In this document: in pieces, positions 51,363 through 59,535 of the stretch
How positions within the stretch are numbered: position 1 is the stretch's first letter
Layout of the letters: each line of letters opens with the position of its first letter
DNA from: Nitrogeniibacter sp050293885
GTDB taxonomy: Bacteria > Pseudomonadota > Gammaproteobacteria > Burkholderiales > Rhodocyclaceae
Reading direction: 5' to 3'
Assembly: GCA_050293885.1 (NCBI GenBank)
Contig: JBNKNO010000003.1
Coordinates: 62,001 to 126,000 of the forward strand
DNA length: 64,000 nt
Made by a program: the position numbers and the translations under genes
Notes under the pieces: model-generated
What the model was told of the DNA's origin: nothing
Databases searched by the model: none
The model's input: only the letters and a program-made list of their open reading frames with translations

Positions 51363-51417
51363 GGAACTTGAACCGGCAACGCACGTCTGACCCGCGTCTG
51401 CACTGACAGCAAGGAAA

Positions 51418-52068
51418 ATGAAGAAGATGAATCGACGTCTTGCAATCAAACAACTGGCCGCGCTGGCCGGGCTTTCCGCCATCGGGCTGCCGGCCATGGG
51501 CCAGGCAGCGGGTACGTTTTCGGCGGTAAGCCCCCCGCAACCGACCTCGGACGCCTCGCGCATCGAAGTGCTCGAGTTCTTCCACTACGGTTGCCCGCAC
51601 TGCCGCGATTTCGACCCCTTGGTCGAAGAGTGGCTGGCAAAGCAGCCCAAGGATGTGAATTTCATGCGGGTGCCGGCGATCTGGGGGAACCCCAAGTTGC
51701 AGGCCTTGGCCCGTTACTACTACGCGACCGAAGTCGCCGGCGTGGCCGAAACGCTCCACCCGAAGGTGTTCGAGGCATTTCAGGACCAGAAGGTGCCGCT
51801 CGATACCGAGGAAGGCGTGGCGAACTGGGTGGCGTCAATGGGCGTGGATGCCAAGCGCGTGATGGATGCCTACAAGTCTTTCGGCGTGCAGGGCAAGGTG
51901 CAGCGCGCCGATCAACTCGCCCGCAAGTACCGCATTCGTGGCGTGCCGACGCTGGCCATCGACGGCCAGTACCTCACGTCGGCCTCAATGGCAGGCTCGC
52001 ATGAAGCGGCACTGACCGTGGCCGATGAGCTGATCGCCAAGGTGCGTCAGTCGAAAGCCAAAAGCTGA
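51418..52068 (+). CDS. dsbA: Thiol:disulfide interchange protein DsbA
   Basis: 216 residues, a periplasmic oxidase introducing disulfides. A signal peptide ('LAIKQLAALAGLSAIGLPAM') is followed by the active site CPHC at 59-62 in 'FFHYGCPHCRDFDPLVEEW', the helical insert, and the cis-Pro loop 'RIRGVPTLAIDGQYLTSASM'. The start ATG at 51418 has AAGGAAAATGAAG; the second ATG at 51427 would also keep the signal. Located after the SPOR gene as in related genomes. The reductive counterpart dsbD is at 23090-24940. Confidence 0.95.
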   Translation: MKKMNRRLAIKQLAALAGLSAIGLPAMGQAAGTFSAVSPPQPTSDASRIEVLEFFHYGCPHCRDFDPLVEEWLAKQPKDVNFMRVPAIWGNPKLQALARYYYATEVAGVAETLHPKVFEAFQDQKVPLDTEEGVANWVASMGVDAKRVMDAYKSFGVQGKVQRADQLARKYRIRGVPTLAIDGQYLTSASMAGSHEAALTVADELIAKVRQSKAKS

Positions 52069-52073
52069 ATCCC

Positions 52074-52874
52074 GTGAGCGGTTCGACGCGTCGTGACGCC
52101 GCCCGCCGGCCACGGCGCGTTTTCATTACCGGCGCCTCCAGCGGCATCGGCGAGGCGCTGGTGCGCCACTATGCCGCGCAAGGGGCGAGCGTCGGATTGC
52201 TCGGTCGGCGCGAGGCGGCCTTGCAAGCACTGGCGGCGAGTGTGCCGGGCGAATCCCTGGTGTTGGTGGCCGACGTCGCCGATGCCCGCGCGATGCGCCA
52301 GGCCGCGCAGCAGTTCGTCGAGCGCTTCGGGCCGCCGGACATCGTCATTGCCAGTGCCGGCGTTTCCGCCGGCACCTTGACCGAGTACGAAGAAGACGGC
52401 GACGTGTTCGAGCGCATCTTTCAGATCAACGTGCTGGGTGTGGTCAATACCTTTCGCCCGTTCATTGTCGGCATGCGGCGCGCAGGTGCGGGAACCCTGG
52501 TCGGGATGGCCTCGGTCGCGGGTATTCGTGGCTTGCCGGGCGCGGGCGCCTACAGCGCCTCGAAGGCGGCCGTGCATCGCTATCTGGAAAGTCTGCGGGT
52601 CGAATTGCATGGTTCCGGTGTGCGTGTGGTCACGATTTCTCCGGGCTATATCGATACCCCCATGACGCGCATCAATCCCTATCCCATGCCGTTTCTGCTC
52701 GACGCAGCCACGGCCGCCCGGCGAATGGCCAGGGTCATCGCCAAGGGCCGGCGTCAGGCGGTGGTGCCATGGCAGATGGGCATTGTCGGCTGGTTGATGA
52801 GCCGCTTGCCGGACGCGATCTACGATCGGCTGTTTGCCCGTGCCGGGCGCAAGCCGCGCGGCTTGCCGCTGTAG
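52074..52874 (+). CDS. Short-chain dehydrogenase/reductase
   Basis: 266 residues starting at a GTG five bases after the dsbA stop. The Rossmann TGxxxGIG motif is 'VFITGASSGIGEALVRHYAA', the NAG-like segment 'IVIASAGVSAGTLTEYEEDG', the catalytic Ser/Tyr/Lys in 'MASVAGIRGLPGAGAYSASK', and the 'VVTISPGYIDTPMTR' loop after it. The C-terminus carries Arg/Lys-rich residues 'ARMARVIAKGRRQAVVPW' seen in SDRs of the YbbO-like group. Substrate not predictable. Confidence 0.92.
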   Translation: MSGSTRRDAARRPRRVFITGASSGIGEALVRHYAAQGASVGLLGRREAALQALAASVPGESLVLVADVADARAMRQAAQQFVERFGPPDIVIASAGVSAGTLTEYEEDGDVFERIFQINVLGVVNTFRPFIVGMRRAGAGTLVGMASVAGIRGLPGAGAYSASKAAVHRYLESLRVELHGSGVRVVTISPGYIDTPMTRINPYPMPFLLDAATAARRMARVIAKGRRQAVVPWQMGIVGWLMSRLPDAIYDRLFARAGRKPRGLPL

Positions 52875-52943
52875 CGGGTCGGGCGGGCTTCAAGTCGACG
52901 CGCCCGTGGTCGTTGACTGCATCAAATAGCGCCACAGGAGACC

Positions 52944-53360
52944 ATGGAGATGGAGCAGCAGATCAACGAGCGTCGGCAGCGACAGCGCGTGACGGTCAAC
53001 CAGGCGGGCCAAGCGGGCTTTCGGCTGGTGTGTGACGGACAGCCGGTATCGGTGCGCGACGTATCGCTCGACGGGTTTGCAATGCTGGCGGCGACGGCGC
53101 CGGATGCCCGCCACGAGTTTGGCTTCCGGCTGGAGCACGACAGCCAGCGAGGTGTGATCACCGGGCAGGCGCAGGTGGTGAGCTATACCCGTGGGGCCAT
53201 GCGCGACAGTGGTGTCGCTGGCTGCAGAATTCTCCAGCTTGATGGCGATGGGGCGAAAACGCTCCTGGCGTGGCTTTCCTACCATGTGGCGCTGGTGGCG
53301 GGTGTGCCGGTGTCCCATGCGGAGGCGCTGGAAATCGTTGAAGGCCCGTCGCTGGTCTGA
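52944..53360 (+). CDS. PilZ-domain-type protein
   Basis: 138 residues. 'NERRQRQRVTVNQAGQAGFR' supplies the arginine-rich RxxxR-like start of PilZ and 'SVRDVSLDGFAMLAATA' the D/N-x-S-x-x-G motif; together these bind cyclic di-GMP in the family. The rest is a small beta barrel followed by a short helical tail. Whether it binds c-di-GMP is inferred. An inverted repeat structure lies just after its stop codon. Confidence 0.72.
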   Translation: MEMEQQINERRQRQRVTVNQAGQAGFRLVCDGQPVSVRDVSLDGFAMLAATAPDARHEFGFRLEHDSQRGVITGQAQVVSYTRGAMRDSGVAGCRILQLDGDGAKTLLAWLSYHVALVAGVPVSHAEALEIVEGPSLV

Positions 53361-53376
53361 GCGCCGATACGCTGCA

Positions 53377-53424
53377 AGGTGCGCATGCCGGAGGTATGCC
53401 CGCGGCCTGGTCTTGTGCGCACCT
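53377..53424. repeat. Nested inverted repeat between PilZ gene and TRAP genes
   Basis: Outer perfect arms AGGTGCGCA (53377-53385) and TGCGCACCT (53416-53424) enclose a second, imperfect hairpin with arms GCATGCC and GGTATGC. It could fold as a branched stem in RNA or DNA. No U-tract follows, so it is not a standard terminator. Confidence 0.5.
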
Positions 53425-53509
53425 CTGGATGACTTGCGTTAGACTGGCTCCGCAAGATCACCTCAAGCACGATGAGCGGTGATCGCCATCAGCGATAGGA
53501 GAGCCAGTG

Positions 53510-54478
53510 ATGAAGAAGCTTCTTGCCACCGTCGTCGCGTCCGCGGCGATGATGTCCGTCACCCCCATGGTCGGTGCCGCCCAGCAGTTTGTTTCCATCG
53601 GTACCGGTGGCGTCACCGGGGTGTATTACCCCACCGGCGGCGCAATCTGTCGTCTGGTCAACAAGGATCGCAAGGAGCACGGTATTCGCTGCTCTGCCGA
53701 ATCCACGGGCGGGTCGGTCTACAACATCAATACGGTGCGCGCCGGCGAGCTCGAATTCGGCGTCGCCCAGTCCGACTGGCAGTACCACGCCTATCACGGC
53801 AGCTCCAAATTTGCCGACCAAGGCCCGTTCGAAAAGCTCCGCGCGGTGTTTTCGGTGCACCCCGAGCCGTTCACGGTGTTGGCCCGCAAGGATAGCGGCA
53901 TCGCCAAGTTCGAAGATCTCAAAGGCAAGAAGGTCAATGTCGGCAACCCGGGCTCCGGCCAGCGCGCGACCATGGAAGTGGTGATGAACGCCTTCGGTCT
54001 GAAGATGAGCGACTTCGCGGTGGCGGCTGAACTGAAAGGCTCCGAAATGGCGCAGGCGGTGTGCGACGGCAAGATCGACGTGATGGTCTATACCGTGGGC
54101 CACCCGGCGGCGGCGATTACCGAGGCGACCACCACCTGCGACCTGAACCTCGTCAATGTGGATGGCCCGCCGATCGAGAAACTGATTGCCGACAACCCCT
54201 TCTACCGCATGGCGGTGATCCCGGGGGGCATGTATTCGGGCAACGACAAGGACACCACCACCTTCGGCGTGGGGGCGACCTTCATTACTTCGGCCGATGT
54301 GTCGGACAAGGTGGTTTACACCGTGGTCAAGGCCGTGTTTGATAACTTTGCCGACTTCAAGAAGTTGCATCCGGCCTTCGCGAATCTGAAAGAGGCCGAG
54401 ATGATCAAGGATGGCCTCTCGGCGCCGCTGCATCCGGGCGCACTCAAGTACTACAAGGAACGCGGCTGGATTCAGTAG
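53510..54478 (+). CDS. TAXI-family TRAP transporter substrate-binding protein
   Basis: 322 residues starting MKKLLATVVASAAMMSVTPM, a signal peptide ending near GAA-QQ. 'FVSIGTGGVTGVYYPTGGAI' and 'CSAESTGGSVYNINTVRAGE' are TAXI signatures, as are 'LKGKKVNVGNPGSGQRATME' and 'KIDVMVYTVGHPAAAITEAT'. It captures an organic acid or amino acid in the periplasm for the fused permease encoded next. A terminator follows, consistent with higher expression of the binding protein than of the permease. Confidence 0.94.
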   Translation: MKKLLATVVASAAMMSVTPMVGAAQQFVSIGTGGVTGVYYPTGGAICRLVNKDRKEHGIRCSAESTGGSVYNINTVRAGELEFGVAQSDWQYHAYHGSSKFADQGPFEKLRAVFSVHPEPFTVLARKDSGIAKFEDLKGKKVNVGNPGSGQRATMEVVMNAFGLKMSDFAVAAELKGSEMAQAVCDGKIDVMVYTVGHPAAAITEATTTCDLNLVNVDGPPIEKLIADNPFYRMAVIPGGMYSGNDKDTTTFGVGATFITSADVSDKVVYTVVKAVFDNFADFKKLHPAFANLKEAEMIKDGLSAPLHPGALKYYKERGWIQ

Positions 54479-54497
54479 TGTCTTCAATGTCATGAGA

Positions 54498-54533
54498 GGG
54501 GGCGTGGGCGCGTGTCGCCGGCGCCCCCTTTTT
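54498..54533 (+). terminator. Rho-independent terminator between TRAP binding protein and permease
   Basis: GGGGGCG at 54498-54504 pairs with CGCCCCC at 54522-54528, followed by TTTTT. It lies between the two TRAP genes and should let only part of the transcripts continue to the permease. Confidence 0.8.
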
Positions 54534-54565
54534 CCGTCAAGGAGCCGCAGCGAGGAGTGGGCCGG

Positions 54566-57190
54566 ATGAACGACCAAGTCAAAGCCAAAGTCGAAGCGCT
54601 GGAAGAAATGGTGGCCGAGATCGAGTCGGGGGCGCGCCACCCGGCCGGCATGGTCGGTGTGTTCATCGGTGTGGTGGCGTTTTCGTGGTCGCTGTTCCAG
54701 TTGTATGTCGCCTCCGGCGTGCCGTACTGGCTGTCGGAGAATTTCAGCCTCAACCTGGTGTTCAACAATCAGGAAGTGCGGCAGATTCACCTCGCTTTCG
54801 CCATGGCCATGTGCGCGCTCGCCTACCCGCTGTTCAAGGGGTCGCCGCATGACAAAATTCCCTGGTACGACTGGATCCTCGCCGTTGTGGGCGTCTCCTG
54901 CTGCCTGTATCTTCTGGTGTTCAAGGGCGACATCGCCAATCGGGCCGGGCTGCCGACCGCCGCTGATCTGGTGATTTCCGCGCTCGGGTTGATCTCGCTC
55001 GGCGTTGCCGTGTTCCGCTCGCTGGGCTTGCCGCTGTTGCTCGTGGCCACCGTGTTCCTGTGCTACGTGTTCTTCGGTCATCTCTCGTTTCTGCCCGAGG
55101 TGGTGCAGTGGAAAGGCGCGTCCTTCGGCAAGGCCATGTGGCATTTCTGGATGCAGACCGAAGGCGTGTTCGGTGTCGCGCTGGGCGTGTCGGCCACCAT
55201 GATTTTCCTGTTCGTGCTTTTCGGTGCGCTGCTCGAACGCGCCGGGGCGGGCAACTACTTCATCCAGTTGGCGCTGTCCTTGCTCGGGCACCTGCGCGGA
55301 GGGCCGGCCAAGGCGGCAGTGGTGGCCTCGGGCCTCAGCGGTCTGTACTCCGGTTCCTCGATTGCCAACGTGGTCACCACCGGCACCTTCACCATCCCGC
55401 TGATGGTGAAGACCGGCTTCACGCGGGAGAAGGCCGGGGCGGTCGAGGTGGCTTCGAGCACCAATGGTCAGCTCACGCCACCGGTGATGGGCGCGGCGGC
55501 CTTCCTCATCGCCGAATTCACCGGCATCGCCTATACCGACGTGATTCGCCATGCGGTGGTGCCGGCGCTGGCCTCTTACATCGCGCTGTTCTACATCGTG
55601 CATCTCGAAGCCATGAAGATGGATCTCAAGGGCATGCCGCGACCGACCGCACGCTTCAAGGCCATGCACAAACTCATGGGCTTCCTCGGGGGCTTCGTGG
55701 GTATCGGGGTGCTCGGCATGATCGTCTACTACGGCCTGGGTGCCGTCGCGCGGGCGATGCCGGGGATGACCACCTGGGCGGGTGCGGGCATCTTCCTGGT
55801 GTTGTATCTCGTGCTCGTGCGTATCGCCGCCAAACGCGCCGATCTGGAGATCAAGGATCCCGAGCATTTCGACGTGCTGCCGCGTGTCGATGAAGTGGCG
55901 CCGACCGGTTTGTATTACGTGTTGCCGATTCTGGTGTTGCTGTGGTCGATCCTGATCGAGCGCCTGTCGCCGGCGTTGTCGGCCTTCTGGGCCTCGCTTG
56001 CGATGCTGTTCGTGGTGCTCACGCAGGATTTCTTCAAGGCCTTGTTCCGGGGTGAGCATGCCCATCTGGGCCAGTTCCACGACGGCGTGGTGGCAATGGT
56101 CGAGGGCATGATTTCCGGTGCGCGCAACATGGTGCCCATCGGTGTGGCGACTGGGGTCGCGGGTGTCGTGATCGGCACCGTGTCGCTCACCGGTGCCCAT
56201 CAGGTGGTGGGCGAGTTCGTCGAATTGCTGGCGGGCGGCAATGTGATGGTGATGCTGCTGTTGGTGGCGGTGATGAGCCTGATCCTCGGCATGGGGCTGC
56301 CGACCACGGCGAACTATATCGTCGTGTCTTCGCTCATGGCGCCGGTGATCGTGTCGGTGGGGGCGCAGACCGGGCTGGTGGTGCCGCTCATCGCGGTGCA
56401 CATGTTCGTGTTCTATTTCGGCATCCTCGCCGACGACACCCCGCCGGTCGGGGTGGCGGCTTTTGCCGCGGCGGCCATTTCGGGCGGCGATCCGATCAAG
56501 ACCGGTCTGCAGGGCTTCGGCTACGACATCCGCACCGCGTTGCTGCCCTTCCTGTTCATCTTCAATACCGAGTTGCTGTTGATCAACGTGACGCCGGTGC
56601 ATGCGGTGTTCGTGTTCATCATTGCGGTGGTCGCGATGCTGCTGTTCGCGGCGGCCACGCAAGGCTTCTTCTTCACCCACAATCGCTGGTACGAATCGGT
56701 TGCCTTGTTGCTGGTGGCCTTTACGCTGTTCCGGCCGGGGTACTGGCTCGATCAGGTGGAGGCGCCCTTCGTGCATCATCCGGGCACCGAAGTGGTTCAG
56801 AAAGCGACGTCTTTGCCCAAGGACGGCTTGTTGCGGGTGCTCGTTTCGGGGCCGGATTTCGACAATCCGGACAACACCGCGTCGCTGACCATGGTCATCC
56901 CCATGGGCGCGCCGGCTGACGGCAAGGCGCGATTGCAGGCACAGGGGCTGAAACTGGCCGACAACCCGGCGGCGCCGGCAGGCACCGTCGCGCTAGATGA
57001 GCCGCTGGCGGGAACGCCGTACTTCACCAAGCTGCAGATGTTCGACTTCTACGCCGACAAGCCGGTGGTGATCGAGCGGGTGGAATGGGACGCCGAGCGC
57101 ATGGACAAGGAGGTGTTCTACATTCCCGCGTTCATCCTGCTGGGGCTGGTCATCGTGATGCAGCGCGCCCGGCGCAAGGCTGCTGGCTGA
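54566..57190 (+). CDS. TRAP transporter permease, fused small and large membrane subunits, DUF3394 C-terminus
   Basis: 874 residues. The start at 54566 has GAGGAG upstream. The N-terminal third (membrane segments 'AGMVGVFIGVVAFSWSLFQL' through about residue 190) is the DctQ-like part, followed by the large DctM-like transport module with about twelve helices ('GLSGLYSGSSIANVVTTGTF', 'ASSTNGQLTPPVMGAAAFLI', 'MGLPTTANYIVVSSLMAPVI'). The last 130 residues ('FYADKPVVIERVEWDAERMD') form a periplasmic DUF3394-type domain with a final membrane helix. Works with the TAXI protein; Na+-coupled uptake is the family mechanism. Confidence 0.93.
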   Translation: MNDQVKAKVEALEEMVAEIESGARHPAGMVGVFIGVVAFSWSLFQLYVASGVPYWLSENFSLNLVFNNQEVRQIHLAFAMAMCALAYPLFKGSPHDKIPWYDWILAVVGVSCCLYLLVFKGDIANRAGLPTAADLVISALGLISLGVAVFRSLGLPLLLVATVFLCYVFFGHLSFLPEVVQWKGASFGKAMWHFWMQTEGVFGVALGVSATMIFLFVLFGALLERAGAGNYFIQLALSLLGHLRGGPAKAAVVASGLSGLYSGSSIANVVTTGTFTIPLMVKTGFTREKAGAVEVASSTNGQLTPPVMGAAAFLIAEFTGIAYTDVIRHAVVPALASYIALFYIVHLEAMKMDLKGMPRPTARFKAMHKLMGFLGGFVGIGVLGMIVYYGLGAVARAMPGMTTWAGAGIFLVLYLVLVRIAAKRADLEIKDPEHFDVLPRVDEVAPTGLYYVLPILVLLWSILIERLSPALSAFWASLAMLFVVLTQDFFKALFRGEHAHLGQFHDGVVAMVEGMISGARNMVPIGVATGVAGVVIGTVSLTGAHQVVGEFVELLAGGNVMVMLLLVAVMSLILGMGLPTTANYIVVSSLMAPVIVSVGAQTGLVVPLIAVHMFVFYFGILADDTPPVGVAAFAAAAISGGDPIKTGLQGFGYDIRTALLPFLFIFNTELLLINVTPVHAVFVFIIAVVAMLLFAAATQGFFFTHNRWYESVALLLVAFTLFRPGYWLDQVEAPFVHHPGTEVVQKATSLPKDGLLRVLVSGPDFDNPDNTASLTMVIPMGAPADGKARLQAQGLKLADNPAAPAGTVALDEPLAGTPYFTKLQMFDFYADKPVVIERVEWDAERMDKEVFYIPAFILLGLVIVMQRARRKAAG

Positions 57191-57207
57191 CGTTGCGTGG
57201 CGGGCGG

Positions 57208-57645
57208 TCAGGCGAGGTTCGGGAGTTGTTCGGCCTGCCAGCGTTCGGGCGTGAGGATGACGAAACGCTCGCGCACCAGCCGGTGCCGGCCGCAGCGTAG
57301 CAGTGCCTTGTCGCGCGTGAGCAGCCCGGCGACCTCACCATCGCGCGCAATTTCGAGAAACTTCTGGTCGTCCGCATCGCGGCATTTGGGCAGGGCGTCG
57401 CCGTCTTCGATCGGCGCAACGCACGCGACCCGGTCGCGGTAGTTGCGCCAGATGGCCGCCTGCCGTTCTTCGGTGCAGGCGAATTGCCGATAGGCGAGCA
57501 CGCAGCGCAGCTCTTCGAGCGCATCGTCACGACTGACCAGGCGCGCGGTGCCGGCGTCGATCCAGGCGCGCAGCGGGGCGAGTGCCGGGTCGTTGAAGAA
57601 CCACAGCGCCATCACGGTGTTGGTGTCGAGGACGAGTGAGGTCAT
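57208..57645 (-). CDS. PIN-domain protein, putative toxin without visible antitoxin
   Basis: 145 residues. The metal-site acidic residues of PIN ribonucleases are visible: 'MTSLVLDTNTVMALWFFNDP' at the start, Glu in 'DALEELRCVLAYRQFACTEE', Asp in 'CRDADDQKFLEIARDGEVAG' and 'LLTRDKAL'. This variant belongs to the 'putative toxin-antitoxin toxin, PIN family' group. No small DNA-binding antitoxin gene lies on either side; the neighbours are the TRAP permease and, after a terminator, phaC. It may be a free-standing RNase or a degraded module. Confidence 0.85.
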   Translation of the reverse strand: MTSLVLDTNTVMALWFFNDPALAPLRAWIDAGTARLVSRDDALEELRCVLAYRQFACTEERQAAIWRNYRDRVACVAPIEDGDALPKCRDADDQKFLEIARDGEVAGLLTRDKALLRCGRHRLVRERFVILTPERWQAEQLPNLA

Positions 57646-57655
57646 GAGCGGGCAT

Positions 57656-57683
57656 GAAAAAGGGGCCGATCGGCCCCCTTTTC
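57656..57683 (-). terminator. Rho-independent terminator after phaC
   Basis: GAAAAAGGGGCCGA / TCGGCCCCCTTTTC with one mismatch, 15 bases past the phaC stop on the minus strand and upstream of the PIN gene. The A/U tract on both sides would allow it to act in both directions. Confidence 0.75.
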
Positions 57684-57697
57684 ATTCGGTGATGGCC

Positions 57698-59521
57698 TCA
57701 ACCGGCCGGGGCGTCGTCGATGCGGGCTTTCACATAGCTGCCCGGCGCCTCTTCGAGGGCCTTGAGCTTGCCCTTGGCCGGATCGCGCGCCGCCACCTGG
57801 GTCTTGTTGTGACCTGTGACCCACGCCTGCCAGTCGGTCCACCAGGAGCCTTCGTTCTGCTCCGACGCTTCGAACCATTCCTCCGCGCTTTCGGGCATTT
57901 CGCCGGTCGGGTTGACCCAGAAGCCGTACTTGTTGGCGACCGGCGGGTTGACGATGCCGGCGATGTGGCCGGAGCCGCCGAGCACGAAGCGCACGTCGCC
58001 GCCGAAGTTGCGCGCACCGGTGTAGGTGCTCTTCCACGGAGCGATGTGGTCTTCGATGGCGGAGATGAAGTAGCAAGGGATCTTGATCTTGCCCAGATCG
58101 ATCTTGGTGCCGTCGATCTCGATGCCGCCGGGCTGGGCCAGCCGGTTTTCCATGTACATGCAGCGCAGGTAGAAACTGTGCATCTTGGCGGGCATGCGCG
58201 TGGAGTCGGAGTTCCAGTACAGCAGATCGAAGGGGAAGGGATCCTTGCCCATCAGGTAGTTGTTCACCACGAACGACCAGATCAGGTCGTTGGAGCGCAG
58301 CATGTTGAAGGTGCCGGCCATCTCGGAGCCTTCCAGATAGCCGCGCTCGAACATCTTCTTCTCGAGGCTGGAGATCTGGCCTTCGTCGATGAACACGCCC
58401 AGCTCGCCCGGCTCGGAGAAGTCGGTCATGGTGGTGAAGAACGTGGCGCTGGCGATGCGCTTGCGACGCTTGGCGGCCAGATAGGCGCAGGTGGTGGCCA
58501 GCAGCGTGCCGCCCAGGCAGTAGCCGGCGGCATTCACTTCCTTCTCGCCGGTCTGTTGCTCGATGGCATCGAGCGCGGCGAGCACGCCGTCCTGCACGTA
58601 GGCGTCAAAGCTGCGCTCGGCCAGCTTCTCGTCCGGGTTCACCCAGGAGATCACGAATACCGTGTGCCCCTGATCCACACACCACTTGATGTAGGAATTC
58701 TTCTCGCGCAGATCGAGCACGTAGAACTTGTTGATCCACGGCGGCACGATCAGCATCGGGCGCTTCAGTACCTTGGTGGTGCTCGGCGTGTACTGAATGA
58801 GCTGCATCATCTCGGTCTGGAACACCACCTTGCCCGGCGTGGTGGCGACGTTCTTGCCCAGCTCGAAGGCCGTGGTGTCGGTCATCTTCACGCGCAGGTT
58901 GCCGCCGCCGTCTTCGACGTCGCGCAACAGGTTGTTCAGGCCCTTGACCAGGTTCTGGCCGTGGCTCTTGACCGTCTCGCGGAACACTTCCGGGTTGGTC
59001 AGCGCGAAGTTGGACGGCGACAGTGCGTCCACATATTGGCGGGTGTAGAAGTTGACCTTCTTCTGCGTCTGGTCGTCGAGGCCTTCGACGCAGCACACCG
59101 TGTCGTGGATGTGGCGCGCGGTAATCAGATACGACTGCTTGATGAAGTCGAACATGAAATGTTCTTGCCACTGGTCGTCGCGGAAACGCTTGTCGTCCTT
59201 GGCGGGGGCGGCGATCGGCGTGGCGTGCATGCCGGCGAAGCGCATCATCGAGTGCTGCCACAGCGAGAAGTAGTCCCACACCAGATTCATCTGCGCCTGG
59301 GCCAGCTTGTAGGGGTTGGCCAGCAGCTTGGCCATCATGTCCATGAAGGCCTGTGCGATGCCCAGTTCGTCTGCCGGCGCGGACACGCCTTTCTTCATCT
59401 GGCGCTGGACATGCTCGCTGATCAGCGTCGATGCGCGTTGGGCGACTTCGGAGTAGGTCTTGGCGATTTCACTCGGATCGGGCAGTTCTCTCGTGCTGTC
59501 TTCGGTCTTCGGTGGTGCCAT
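57698..59521 (-). CDS. phaC: Class I poly(3-hydroxyalkanoate) synthase
   Basis: A 607-residue granule-associated enzyme polymerising short-chain 3-hydroxyacyl-CoA. The lipase-like box 'AAGYCLGGTLLATTCAYLAA' holds nucleophile Cys335; Asp and His follow in 'CYFISAIEDHIAPWKSTYTG' and 'FVLGGSGHIAGIVNPP'. The N-terminal domain with 'QKKVNFYTRQYVDALSPSNF' is class I-specific. Start at MAPPKTEDST; an ATG at 59536 lacks a ribosome site. It follows an MBL hydrolase by 14 bases; phaA/phaB are not nearby. Confidence 0.95.
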   Translation of the reverse strand: MAPPKTEDSTRELPDPSEIAKTYSEVAQRASTLISEHVQRQMKKGVSAPADELGIAQAFMDMMAKLLANPYKLAQAQMNLVWDYFSLWQHSMMRFAGMHATPIAAPAKDDKRFRDDQWQEHFMFDFIKQSYLITARHIHDTVCCVEGLDDQTQKKVNFYTRQYVDALSPSNFALTNPEVFRETVKSHGQNLVKGLNNLLRDVEDGGGNLRVKMTDTTAFELGKNVATTPGKVVFQTEMMQLIQYTPSTTKVLKRPMLIVPPWINKFYVLDLREKNSYIKWCVDQGHTVFVISWVNPDEKLAERSFDAYVQDGVLAALDAIEQQTGEKEVNAAGYCLGGTLLATTCAYLAAKRRKRIASATFFTTMTDFSEPGELGVFIDEGQISSLEKKMFERGYLEGSEMAGTFNMLRSNDLIWSFVVNNYLMGKDPFPFDLLYWNSDSTRMPAKMHSFYLRCMYMENRLAQPGGIEIDGTKIDLGKIKIPCYFISAIEDHIAPWKSTYTGARNFGGDVRFVLGGSGHIAGIVNPPVANKYGFWVNPTGEMPESAEEWFEASEQNEGSWWTDWQAWVTGHNKTQVAARDPAKGKLKALEEAPGSYVKARIDDAPAG

Positions 59522-59535
59522 CGTTGTGGTCCTCA

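Noticed and set aside
53489..56779. 1096-codon open frame on the minus strand, rich in His, Arg and Glu
   Set aside because: It lies antisense to the TAXI and TRAP permease genes, whose families and membrane helices are clear; the His-rich composition is the usual mirror of GC-rich membrane-protein codons.
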